Assembly (NCBI GenBank): GCA_016719785.1
Contig: JADJYJ010000001.1
Coordinates: 310,001-374,000, forward strand
Reading direction: 5' to 3'
Origin: Candidatus Amarolinea dominans
Lineage (GTDB): Bacteria > Chloroflexota > Anaerolineae > SSC4 > Amarolineaceae
Length of the DNA: 64,000 nucleotides
In this document: piece by piece, positions 24,130 through 31,939 of the stretch
Layout: every line of letters begins with the position of its first letter
How positions within the stretch are numbered: position 1 is the first letter of the stretch
Notes under the pieces: generated by a model
Told to the model about the DNA's origin: nothing
The model's database searches: none
The model's input: only the letters and a program-made list of their open reading frames with translations
Made by a program: the position numbers and the translations under genes

Positions 24130-24165
24130 TTGAAAAATCTCATATAATCTCATATAATCTCATAC
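24130..24165 (+). promoter_or_regulatory. Promoter with 10-bp direct repeats upstream of fic
   Basis: TTGAAA (24130-24135), 17-bp spacer, TATAAT (24153-24158). Three tandem AATCTCATAT units (24136-24165) cover the spacer and -10 box and could be sites for autoregulation by the winged helix of the Fic protein. AAGGA lies at 24181-24185. Confidence 0.6.
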
Positions 24166-24194
24166 ACAGACTATGTGAGAAAGGATGTCTAGCT

Positions 24195-25259
24195 ATGGAT
24201 CAATTTGACCAACGCTTGCAACTGCTTCCGCCTACCATCCTAACCGCTATTGCCGAGATTGATGAGCTCAAAGGCCGGTGGATAGGCGGCGTTCAACTCA
24301 ATCCCCAAACTTTAGCCCGCCTCAAACAGTCCGTGCTGGTCACGTCAACTGGCGCTTCAACCCGCATCGAAGGCGCCCGCCTCTCTGATGAAGAGATTGA
24401 AAAACTCATGCGTGGCATTGCCATCCAACGTTTTGCCGACCGCGACAGTCAAGAAGTAACCGGCTACTTTGAATTGTTACAGAACGTCTTCGAGAATTGG
24501 CAGGAACTTTCTGTGCGTGAAAGCATCATCAAGCATTTTCACAAAGAACTGCTCAAGTACGTTGAAAAAGATGCGTTGCACCGCGGCGACTATAAGAAAA
24601 TCGACAACAAGGTGCATATGATTGATGCAGCCGGTCAATCGATCGGCATTCTGTTTGACACGACACCTACCTACCTAACGCCCACTGCCATGCAGGAATT
24701 GATTGCATGGACCACACAAGCATTGCAGACCGGCGCCTTTCATCCATTGTTAGTGATTGGCAACTTTCTGGTTGAATTCCTGCAAATTCATCCTTTTCAG
24801 GACGGCAATGGTCGCCTATCGCGTATTCTGACCAATTTGCTATTGCTCAAAGCTGGCTATCTTTACATGCCCTATGTCTCGCACGAAAAGCTGATTGAAG
24901 ACAACAAACCAGACTACTACCTGGCCTTGCGCACTAGCCAAAAGACGCTCGGCTCTGAGCAAGAAAACATTGTTCCCTGGCTCACTTTTTTCTTAAAGAT
25001 CGTCCGATTACAGTCACAGATGGCGGTTGCCTTACTCTCTGACGCAAATTTTGAGAAGACGTTGTCGCCCAATCAACTGGCAGTCTGGCGTTATCTGCAA
25101 ACTGTGCCCGAAGCATCACCTTTACAGATTGTCCAACACACCCGAGTTGCTCGTCCCACGGTGAGTCAGGTCATAAACAAACTATTAGACCTGCAAAAAG
25201 TTGAACGGATAGGTCAGGGTCGCGCCGTGCGCTATCGCCTCGCACGTTCTGCTCCATGA
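24195..25259 (+). CDS. Fic-family protein with C-terminal winged helix
   Basis: 354 residues. An N-terminal Fic region has STGASTRIEGARLSDEEIEK, an S-x-x-x-E-G form typical of the inhibitory helix of class II Fic proteins. The Fic core has the active-site loop IHPFQDGNGRLSRIL (about residues 198-212, catalytic His), and a C-terminal HTH (about 290-350) with TRVARPTVSQVINKLLDL. Fic proteins transfer AMP or similar groups to proteins. It stands alone on the plus strand with its own promoter, so it may control itself. Confidence 0.92.
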   Translation: MDQFDQRLQLLPPTILTAIAEIDELKGRWIGGVQLNPQTLARLKQSVLVTSTGASTRIEGARLSDEEIEKLMRGIAIQRFADRDSQEVTGYFELLQNVFENWQELSVRESIIKHFHKELLKYVEKDALHRGDYKKIDNKVHMIDAAGQSIGILFDTTPTYLTPTAMQELIAWTTQALQTGAFHPLLVIGNFLVEFLQIHPFQDGNGRLSRILTNLLLLKAGYLYMPYVSHEKLIEDNKPDYYLALRTSQKTLGSEQENIVPWLTFFLKIVRLQSQMAVALLSDANFEKTLSPNQLAVWRYLQTVPEASPLQIVQHTRVARPTVSQVINKLLDLQKVERIGQGRAVRYRLARSAP

Positions 25260-25344
25260 GGTGTCCAGGGCGATGAAACCCATGCGGTAGGCAATCTCCT
25301 CAGGACAAGAGATCATCATGCCAAGGACGGAGATTCTTGCCACA

Positions 25345-25382
25345 GATTTCACTGATTCTCACGAAGTGTTTTGATTCGTAGT
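25345..25382. repeat. R1 repeat, single degenerate unit
   Basis: TGCCACAGATTTCACTGATT and GATTCGTAG, then a decayed form of the B-gene stop palindrome. The 85 bp between fic and this unit hold nothing recognised. Confidence 0.75.
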
Positions 25383-25393
25383 CTGGCGCTGGG

Positions 25394-26194
25394 TCAGGCG
25401 ATCTCAGCGGCCAACTGGATGAAGCGCGCGTTGTAGTTCAGCGTCTTGAGCTTCCAGGAAAGATAGAAGGGATCGAGGGGGATGCAATGCCCGCCAACCC
25501 CCAGCCCCGGCGTGAACTTCATAAAGCCGTAGGGCTTGGTCGCGGCCGCCTCGATCACTTCCCAGGGATCCAACTCCAGCTTGTCGCACATCACCGCGAT
25601 CTCGTTGACCAGCGCGATGTTCATCGCCCGGAAGGTGTTCTCCAGCAGCTTCACCATCTCCGCCGCCTGGGTGGACGACACCGGCACGATCCGCTCGATG
25701 ATCGCCCCGTAGAGCGCCTCGGCCACCTCCCGGCAGGCCGGCGTGGTCCCGCCCACCACCTTCGGCGTGTTCTCCACCGTATACCGTTGGTTGCCCGGAT
25801 CAATGCGTTCCGGCGAGAAGGCCAGGAAGAACTGCTGGCCGACCGCGCAGCGCTCGACCCCCATGGCCTGGCACAGCATCGGCAAGAGCAACTCCTCAGT
25901 CGTGCCCGGATAGGTCGTGGACTCCAGCACCACCAACATGCCAGGGTGGCTGATGGCCCTCCATCGTTCGTCGTTCGTCGTTCGTCAGCGCTGCCAGCCG
26001 CTCCGATGGAATATCCTGCACGTACGACTCGCCGCGCTGAACCGCGGCGACCTTACTGCCGTCCACTTCGATGCCGACCACGGGAAAGCCCTTCTCGGCG
26101 AAGGCCACGCCAGCGGCAGGCCCACATAGCCCAGGCCGATGACGGCCACGACCGCGGTGTGATCGTGAATCTTGGAAAGCAGTTGGTCTTTCAT
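25394..26194 (-). pseudogene. wbpA-like gene, most complete copy, with deletion, frameshift and B-gene tail
   Basis: Starts MKDQLLSKIHDHTAV, VIGLGYVGLPLA, then a one-base loss. A junk GACGAAC tandem repeat and deletion follow. Reading resumes at PGMLVVLESTTYPGTTEELL, FSPERIDPGNQRYTVENTPK and GVGGHCIPLDPFYLSW. It ends NARFIQLAAEIA: the last codons and stop come from the conserved 3' end of a B gene rather than wbpA. Confidence 0.85.
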
Positions 26195-26218
26195 CGAGTG
26201 ACTCTGTATCGTCCTTCG

Positions 26219-26439
26219 GCCACGAATGGGTTTTTTGCCACGAATTTCACTAATTTTCACGAAGGGTTTTGATTCGTGGTAATTCGTGTGATTCGTGGCA
26301 GAGATTGCGTCTTCTTGCCACGAATTTCACTAATTTTCGAATTGTTCTGATTCGTGGTAATTCGTGTGATTCGTGGCAGAGATTGGGGTTTTCTTGCCAC
26401 GAATTTCACGAATTTTCACGAAGGGTTTTGATTCGTGGT
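26219..26439. repeat. R1 repeat, three units in a row
   Basis: The middle unit lacks part of its left arm (TCACTAATTTTCGAATTGTT). Ends at the B6 palindrome. Confidence 0.9.
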
Positions 26440-26450
26440 CTGACGCTGCG

Positions 26451-26837
26451 TCAGGCGATCTCGGCGGTCAGCTCCAGGGGTTGCTCAGCGACCGGCGCCC
26501 AGGGATGCACCACGATGCGCCGGATCATGGCGTCCGTCTGCAGGATGTGCGATCGTGCTCGCAGATCAATCATGGCGCGGAGACTGGTGGTCAATTGCTC
26601 GAAGCGCAAAATCGCCGATTCTGCAAGTCGCGAGCTTTTGTCTGCTTGATATGCCCAATCCTGTTTCGCCATCTCAACTTGATACCAGGCAATCGTTTCA
26701 GAAAGCGCCAGGGGTATAATGAACCAACCAACGATTGCTTGAATCGTTTGGTCGTTCTTGAGAATCAAGTCACAGTAGGGGGAGAACGGCCCTTCACCCG
26801 TCTCCCCTAACATTACGCCCTGTGGCATTTGATTCAT
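26451..26837 (-). CDS. Cassette B protein, orphan copy 6 (B6), N-terminally shortened
   Basis: 128 residues starting MNQMPQGVMLGETGEGPFSP. The DWP-x-DVPLP entry is missing. It keeps QTIQAIVGWFIIPLALSETI, AWYQVEMAKQDW and the shared end RRIVVHPWAPVAEQPLEL, TAEIA. There is no A gene; instead its ATG overlaps the stop of a DUF2442-like gene as ATGA. Confidence 0.7.
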   Translation of the reverse strand: MNQMPQGVMLGETGEGPFSPYCDLILKNDQTIQAIVGWFIIPLALSETIAWYQVEMAKQDWAYQADKSSRLAESAILRFEQLTTSLRAMIDLRARSHILQTDAMIRRIVVHPWAPVAEQPLELTAEIA

Positions 26838-27139
26838 GCGTTTTCTTGGTTCGTGTCAACCGATTGACTATGGCTGCCCATCGCAGATTCTCCCAACTCC
26901 CCCACGATCGGTTTCGAGCACTCATAGAGCGTTTCAGGAGCGATATCAATGTCGCCAGGCCAAACGACTGTACCATATTCGACCCGCGCCCAACGAAACA
27001 GTGACCAAGTCGCCAGGGTTGTCCAGGGGCGGAGCGTCAACAAGGGAGTTGTATCGAATTGGCGTCTCTCTCCATTAGCATACTCAAGTTCCAGGGTAAA
27101 GTCTGGATAAGGCGCCACCTTCACGACATCAATCAACAT
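26834..27139 (-). CDS. DUF2442-like small protein
   Basis: 101 residues. MLIDVVKVAPYPDFTLELEY, FDTTPLLTLRPWTTLAT, RWARVEYGTVVWPGDIDIAP and ETLYECSKP match the DUF2442 pattern; these small proteins are often near TA loci or toxins. The last ~20 residues are unlike the family and may come from the join to B6. Role not known. Confidence 0.75.
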   Translation of the reverse strand: MLIDVVKVAPYPDFTLELEYANGERRQFDTTPLLTLRPWTTLATWSLFRWARVEYGTVVWPGDIDIAPETLYECSKPIVGELGESAMGSHSQSVDTNQENA

Positions 27140-27250
27140 CTTTTGTATTCCTACTGTAGTGGCGCGATCCTGAAAGGCGGCTCACCAGAGACTGCCAAAT
27201 CCCAGTTGAGCAGGAGATCCTCGCTCAGCGCCCGTATCCCTGACGCTGCG

Positions 27251-27721
27251 TCAGGCGATCTCGGCGGTCAGCTCCAGGGGTTGCTCCGCGACCGGCGACC
27301 AGGGATGCTCGACGATGCGGCGGATCATGGCGGTGGTTTCTTCTTTATACTGCCACCATTGGATGCTTGCTTCTAACTGCACATGTGTCTCCGGATGCTG
27401 AAAGCGCAACAATGCCTTCTCAGACATTACGTATCCATCTTTTGATCCATTTGTCCAACCCAACTCCACCAACTTGGTCCGATACCAAGCAATGGTCTCC
27501 TCAAAGCCAAGCGGTACGACAAACCATCCGACTACCACTTCAATCGTCTTGTCGGGTTCCAGAACGATGCGCCAGTATGGATCGAATGGCCCCTCGCCCG
27601 TTTCGGCAACCCGCGTCCCTGGGGCAAGAGGAATATCTTTGGGCCATTCCTCCAGACGCAACCAAATTAGTAATCCGTTCTGTCGCCGCCGGAACTCGCG
27701 ATAACTACCTAATAGCCCCAT
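27251..27721 (-). CDS. Cassette B protein, copy 7 (B7)
   Basis: 156 residues. Motifs: WLRLEEWPKDIPLAPGT, YWRIVLEPDKTIEVVVGWF, FEETIAWYRTKLVELGW, LLRFQHPETHVQLEAS, RRIVEHPWSPVAEQPLEL, TAEIA. Overlaps A7 by 13 bp. The palindrome spans its stop, but no R1 lies beyond it; instead the 100 bp to DUF2442 are unassigned. Confidence 0.78.
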   Translation of the reverse strand: MGLLGSYREFRRRQNGLLIWLRLEEWPKDIPLAPGTRVAETGEGPFDPYWRIVLEPDKTIEVVVGWFVVPLGFEETIAWYRTKLVELGWTNGSKDGYVMSEKALLRFQHPETHVQLEASIQWWQYKEETTAMIRRIVEHPWSPVAEQPLELTAEIA

Positions 27722-28273
27722 GTGGGAACCCTCAACTTTTCCATCAGCGTCTCTAGTCTCGCGACTGTTTCTGCACTCACGCCGGAGCCCTTCATTCCAT
27801 CCGCTGTATAGTGTAGGTTCTTCAAGGCTCCGACAAAGTCGTCAACCTGAAACTCCGACAATCCCTGTTCCTGCAATATCTTTTCAAGTGACATGCCAGG
27901 ATTCTTTTTCACGATCTGGCTCAGAAAATTGGTGATCTCTTTGGCCCAATCGTTGACGTCTTGAGCCTTGTAATCCCGCTCTCTGACCTTGCGCTGATAC
28001 TCTTTGTCATCTTTCGGCGGTTCGAAGCCTGGAAAGCCGCCGACGCTGGCCCCGCCCAGCAGCTTCGAGAGATGGCTGGCGGTCTGGCGCAGCAGCCCTT
28101 CCGTGCCCGGCGCCAGCGACGCCTGCGCAACGCTCGCCGGCGCCGATGAGGTCAGATCTACAAGCAGTGTGTTGGACATTGCCATCAGACCAACGAGGGC
28201 TATCCCCACGACGACAAGCCACACCAGCGCGGGTGTTGAGCCGCGACGTTTCACGATCGAGAGAGTGATTCAT
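27709..28273 (-). CDS. Cassette A protein, copy 7 (A7), head frameshifted
   Basis: The shared ATG is at 28273, but one extra base near 28234 (GCGGGTGTTGAG for GCGGGGTTGAG) throws it out of frame. A GTG at 28254 restores a frame reading MKRRGSTPALVWLVVVG, so a slightly altered 181-residue protein could still be made with its membrane segment. Body: PPKDDKEYQRKVRERDYKAQ, NFLSQIVKKNPGMSLEKIL; end PTWGY. Could be an indel error. Confidence 0.7.
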
Positions 28274-28287
28274 GGATTTCTTTCTCT

Positions 28288-28399
28288 GCCACGAGTTTTT
28301 ACGAATTGTTTTCCTGTTCGTGGTAATTCGTGTCATTCGTGACAAAGATTGGGTTTTTGCCACGAATTTCACTAATTTTCACGAAGGGTTTCGTGGTAG
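28288..28399. repeat. R1 repeat, A-gene-type unit plus a left arm
   Basis: Same arrangement and same wbpA junction as 2926-3038. Confidence 0.88.
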
Positions 28400-28451
28400 C
28401 GCACGTCCGCGCCTTTGTGTCGCAGCAGCTCGATCACGTCCAGCGCCAGCG
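28393..28451 (-). pseudogene. wbpA-like fragment, ~18 codons
   Basis: Encodes ALDVIELLRHKGADVRYH, joined to R1 at the same position as the fragments at 3038 and 14448. Confidence 0.65.
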
Positions 28452-28471
28452 ACCGAAGAAGGTTGACTACC

Positions 28472-28696
28472 TCAAGCGCTTGCTTCCCATTCTTGGCGTG
28501 TCACACCGGCTTCATCCAGCAGACGCACGAGCAGGTCAACGCTGATGTCACCGCGATGCGGGTTCGGGACGATCAACCGGCGATCAGCGCGTACAAGGAA
28601 CTCGTGGCGCCCGCTAGATAACGGACCCTCGAAGCCCAGTCGCAACATGCGTCGGATGAACTCACGACGCGACACCGGCACGAGACGTCCAGGCAT
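28472..28696 (-). CDS. hicA: HicA-type toxin, module 3
   Basis: 74 residues from MPGRLVPVSRREFIRRMLRL. Catalytic histidine in SSGRHEFLVR, then LIVPNPHRGDISVDLLVRLL. Starts within the hicB stop (TGATG). Confidence 0.85.
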   Translation of the reverse strand: MPGRLVPVSRREFIRRMLRLGFEGPLSSGRHEFLVRADRRLIVPNPHRGDISVDLLVRLLDEAGVTRQEWEASA

Positions 28697-28944
28697 CAGA
28701 CGGCCACTCGCTGCGGAAGCCGAATTGCGACGTCGCCCAGGCTTGGCAACTCCATACCTCGAGCGATACTGAAGAGCACCCAATCCTCTAACGCCGCTGC
28801 CAGGCGCCGGCGGCAGTCCTCCAACGTCTGACCGACCGCCCAGACACCTTTCAAGGCCGGAATGTGACCGTAGTACGGCTCTAAGTCGTCAATCAATTCG
28901 TAGTGCGCAGATTCCAAAGCTGTGCCCAGATATTCTGTCAACAT
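28696..28944 (-). CDS. hicB: HicB-type antitoxin, module 3
   Basis: 82 residues: ALESAHYELIDDLEPYYGHI, ALKGVWAVGQTLEDCRRRLA, ALEDWVLFSI. A distinct subfamily from modules 1, 2 and 4. AGGAAGCTGAC precedes the ATG. Confidence 0.85.
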   Translation of the reverse strand: MLTEYLGTALESAHYELIDDLEPYYGHIPALKGVWAVGQTLEDCRRRLAAALEDWVLFSIARGMELPSLGDVAIRLPQRVAV

Positions 28945-28987
28945 GTCGTCAGCTTCCTCCCGTTTGCCCTCGTCGCGATACAGGCTA

Positions 28988-29711
28988 TTACTCCCGTCCT
29001 ACCACATGTCGCGTATCTACGATCAACTCCATCCGCTGCCTGATCGCCGCCCAATCATACCACGCATGATCCGTCACCACCACCGCGCAGTCGGCCGCGG
29101 CCAGGGCGGCGTCCAGGGCGGTCTCGCCGGCCATCGCGAAACCGTTGTGGCGGATAACTGGCACGTAAGAGTCATGGTAGCGCACATCGGCGCCCCGCTG
29201 ACGCAGCAGCTCGATGATGTCCAGCGCGGGCGACTCCCGCACATCGTCAATGTCCTTCTTATACGCCACCCCCAACACCAACACATTGCTGCCCTTCAAC
29301 GGCTTGCCGGCCTCGTTCAGCGCATCCACCACCTTCGCCACCCAGTAGCGCGGCATGTCGCTGTTGATCTCGCCGGCCAACTGGATGAAGCGGGCGTTGT
29401 AGTTCAGCGTCTTCATCTTCCACGACAGATAGAACGGATCCAGCGGGATGCAGTGCCCGCCCACCCCCGGCCCCGGCGTGAACTTCATGAAGCCATAGGG
29501 CTTGGTGGCGGCCGCCTCGATCACTTCCCAGGGATCCAGCCCCAGCTTGTCGCACATCACCGCGATCTCGTTCACCAGCGCGATGTTCACCGCCCGGAAG
29601 GTGTTCTCCAGCAGCTTCGCCATCTCCGCCGCCTGGGTGGATGACACCGGCACGATGCGCTCGATGAACCGCGGTGTGATCATGAATCTTGGCAAGAAGT
29701 TGGTGTTTCAT
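28988..29711 (-). pseudogene. wbpA-like gene with internal deletion
   Basis: MKHQLLAKIHDHTAV is joined out of frame to IERIVPVSSTQAAEMAKLLE; the rest is uninterrupted: GVGGHCIPLDPFYLSW, GSNVLVLGVAYKKDIDDVRE, VVVTDHAWYDWAAIRQR, VDTRHVVGRE. The deletion joint matches that at 4781-4829. A peptide of ~235 residues could be translated from an ATG at 29695, but it lacks the NAD domain. Confidence 0.88.
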
Positions 29712-29735
29712 CGAATGACTCTGTATCGTCCTTCG

Positions 29736-29767
29736 GCCACGAATGGGTTTTCTTGCCACGAATTTCA
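29736..29767. repeat. R1 repeat, truncated
   Basis: GGCCACGAATGGGTTTTCTT then GCCACGAATTTCAA, where it stops. The following ~100 bp to hicB are unassigned. Confidence 0.75.
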
Positions 29768-29871
29768 ACGTGTGATGTGAAATGCTATGCGTTGACGGTG
29801 TAGGTCGGTTCGTCGCAAGGCACAACGCAATGATGTCGCGCATGTTCGCCATCGGCAATCATATTTGCATT

Positions 29872-30087
29872 TCACGCCGTAACCAACTCAAAGCCTACAG
29901 GCTCAGGCAAGGGATGGTGTGCTTCTGTGTAGCACTCCTGTAGCAGATCGAGGACCTCTCGCCCGCGCCTGGCAGCTTCTTCGTATGAGTCACCATGCGT
30001 GTGCGCGGAAGGGAACTCCGGAAATGATACGACATACGCCCCATCCCCATCAGACCATTGGATCACCATGCTATAGTGACTAACCAT
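29872..30087 (-). CDS. hicB: HicB-type antitoxin, module 4
   Basis: 71 residues: YSMVIQWSDGDGAYVVSFPE, AHTHGDSYEEAARRGREVLD, a classic short HicB. Here hicA precedes hicB, the opposite order to modules 1-3; the genes overlap by 8 bp. Confidence 0.9.
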   Translation of the reverse strand: MVSHYSMVIQWSDGDGAYVVSFPEFPSAHTHGDSYEEAARRGREVLDLLQECYTEAHHPLPEPVGFELVTA

Positions 30088-30304
30088 CCCGGCCCTCCAA
30101 TTTTCTCAACACCAAATCCACATCGCGCTGCTGATAAGGTTTCGCATCATCGCCATCGCTGCCAGATAGCACGACGACATCATCCAGGTGGGGATGCATC
30201 CAAACGGTGTGACTGCCTTTACCTGCCCGCCGGATGAATCCTGCCCTAAGCAGCGCTGCTTTCAGCTCGCGAAGTTTTATACAACAGCTTGTGGTCATTG
30301 GCAA
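30080..30304 (-). CDS. hicA: HicA-type toxin, module 4, start altered by R4
   Basis: The conserved part is KLRELKAALLRAGFIRRAGK, then GSHTVWMHP with the catalytic histidine, and RDVDLVLRKLEGRDG. Where the native ATG would be there is ATA (about 30278), because R4 joins just there. The ATG at 30304 lies inside R4 and would add MPMTTSCCI. The toxin may be silent or may have a new start. Confidence 0.8.
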   Translation of the reverse strand: MPMTTSCCIKLRELKAALLRAGFIRRAGKGSHTVWMHPHLDDVVVLSGSDGDDAKPYQQRDVDLVLRKLEGRDG

Positions 30305-30415
30305 ATCGCATACAACCTGTAGGAACAGTTCTGTTTTCGCTCAAACGTTCTACGCGACGGCTTGTGGCAAGTCCCTTATGACCTACTACCCATTGGTGTG
30401 TCGAAAACAGGCTAA
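30279..30415. repeat. R4 repeat, copy 2, inverted relative to 8332-8467
   Basis: Reverse complement of copy 1 with a few differences. It borders hicA on one side and an fcl fragment region on the other. Confidence 0.8.
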
Positions 30416-30485
30416 GTGGGCGAACTTCATGCGTTACTTCCCACTCCGCAATTAACCATTGATCTTGCTCACTGTCAAATATCAC

Positions 30486-30794
30486 TCAATCGTCCGCCGC
30501 AGCCCATCCTCGAACCCGAACCGCTACCCTGGCCGCCAGGTGGATGATCAGGTCAGGCCGGGCATCGTGCAGCAGGGTCAGCGCCGCCTCGCGCTGCACC
30601 AGGTCTCCCCCAGAATTGGGGGGCAGGGGGGCCGCGCCGTGCGCACGCAGCTTGTCCACCACGAAGGAGCCGAGGAAGCCAGCCCCGCCGGTCACGGTCA
30701 CGCGTTGGTTGCGCCAGAAGGTGGCGTTGTTGGGCCAGGATGGGGTTGCAGGTTCGACATGGGCGGCTGCGGGTCGGGCGTATTTAACGCTCAT
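30486..30794 (-). pseudogene. fcl: fcl 5' fragment with in-frame R3
   Basis: From ATG 30794: ATPSWPNNATFWRNQ, RVTVTGGAGFLGSFVVDKLR, then R3 (30604-30632) encoding APLPPNSGG in frame in place of the ISIPRRQDY residues, then DLVQREAALTLLHDARPDL. The ATG overlaps the stop of the HEPN gene upstream. Confidence 0.82.
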
Positions 30795-31287
30795 CCTGAT
30801 CCTCACCCACCCGCGCCAGGCCTTCCAGAAAGTCCGCGAAGGCCAGCAGTTCAGCACGGAGTAGCTGCCATTCTTCATCGAGGCTCATCAATAGACCGCT
30901 CATCTTTTCAGGAACCAGATTCATCGTGTAGACGTTACGCACCAGGTGTCGAAAGCGGCGAAATTCGTCGAGCGCACGAACCCTTTGCTTGCCGACTACC
31001 GCAGGGCGTACACCTGAGACATCCTGCGCCATCAGTTCAATCAGGTCTCGATGCCAGGTCTGCCCCGTGGGAAGGTTGTGATCAATCCGTTGCGCTACCA
31101 GTTCGAACAGCCGCTCTATCCCTGAGTAAAAGCTGTGCAGATTCAAGGCTACCCCGTCCAAGTACATATCCTCTTCGGGCATTTGTCGAGATCTGGCCCA
31201 GCCTGTCAGCGAGCGTTGCACCACCCGATCTAGCTCCAAGACCTCACCCTGAATCCGCTCGGCCAGCAGTTGATAGGGTGACGTCAC
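30784..31287 (-). CDS. HEPN-domain toxin (HepT-like), MNT partner
   Basis: 167 residues. Four-helix HEPN with LDGVALNLHSFYSGIERLFE and the active-site region EFRRFRHLVRNVYTMNL, containing the R-x4-6-H/Y type motif. HepT-type proteins are RNases, neutralised by their MNT partner through AMP addition to a tyrosine. Coupled to the MNT gene by ATGA. Confidence 0.82.
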   Translation of the reverse strand: MTSPYQLLAERIQGEVLELDRVVQRSLTGWARSRQMPEEDMYLDGVALNLHSFYSGIERLFELVAQRIDHNLPTGQTWHRDLIELMAQDVSGVRPAVVGKQRVRALDEFRRFRHLVRNVYTMNLVPEKMSGLLMSLDEEWQLLRAELLAFADFLEGLARVGEDQDER

Positions 31288-31670
31288 AGCTCTATCCCTT
31301 CGCGCTCGATCATACGTCGCAACGACTCCCCGGTCAATTCAATCTCAACCAGGTCAACCGGACGCTCTCCAATCACGCCTTCCACCAGTCGCCAGGCTTC
31401 CCAGTAATCACCAGGGGCTAACCCTTCGACCGCCATATCAACATCCGAGTCAACGGAGAACCAGTCGCTGTCTGCCAGGGAGCCAAAGAGTATCACACGA
31501 CGCACGGCAAAGCGGCGCTTGAGCAATGCTGCGGCCTGGCGCGCAGTCGTTACCAGCCGTTCTCGCGTTCGCCGTTCTTCTGCTGTTGGTTTGGGCGGAG
31601 AGGGCGGACGTCTGGGTGCTTCCAGATAAGGCTTCCAGCCCTCTCGTGTAAGTTCTAGAGCGGTAGGCAT
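31284..31670 (-). CDS. MNT-type nucleotidyltransferase antitoxin
   Basis: 128 residues. RRVILFGSLADSDWFSVDSD, VDMAVEG give the GS-x10-DxD catalytic signature. Its C-terminal DYWEAWRLVEGVIGERPVDL appears as a scrap fused to fcl at 7957-8053. The N-terminal ~40 residues are proline-rich. Confidence 0.85.
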   Translation of the reverse strand: MPTALELTREGWKPYLEAPRRPPSPPKPTAEERRTRERLVTTARQAAALLKRRFAVRRVILFGSLADSDWFSVDSDVDMAVEGLAPGDYWEAWRLVEGVIGERPVDLVEIELTGESLRRMIEREGIEL

Positions 31671-31714
31671 GATAATCGTTCTCGTGCTGTCTGGCGTGAT
31701 CTCATTAGGCTAAG

Positions 31715-31933
31715 AATAGCCAGGCCGGTGATCAGGTCAGGCCGGGCATCGTGCAGCAGGGCCAGCGCCGCCTCGCGCTGCACCAGGTCTCCCCCAGAAT
31801 TGGGGGGCAGGGGGGCCGCGCCTCGCTCCCGCAGCTTCTCCACCACGAAGGAGCCGAGGAAGCCAGCCCCACCGGTCACGGTGACGCGTTTGTCTTGCCA
31901 GAAGGTGGCGTTGTTGGGCCAATCATTGCTCAT
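31715..31933 (-). pseudogene. fcl: fcl 5' fragment with in-frame R3
   Basis: MSNDWPNNATFWQDKRVTVT, GGAGFLGSFVVEKL, then R3 (31789-31816) encoding APLPPNSGG, then DLVQREAALALLHDARPDL and a foreign tail. The ATG follows the mazF stop by 7 bp. Confidence 0.85.
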
Positions 31934-31939
31934 CGTTGT

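Noticed and set aside
28988..29695. 235-codon wbpA ORF as a functional C-terminal-only dehydrogenase
   Set aside because: It lacks the NAD-binding domain and shares its deletion joint with a frameshifted copy at 4111-4829, so it is best seen as a fragment.
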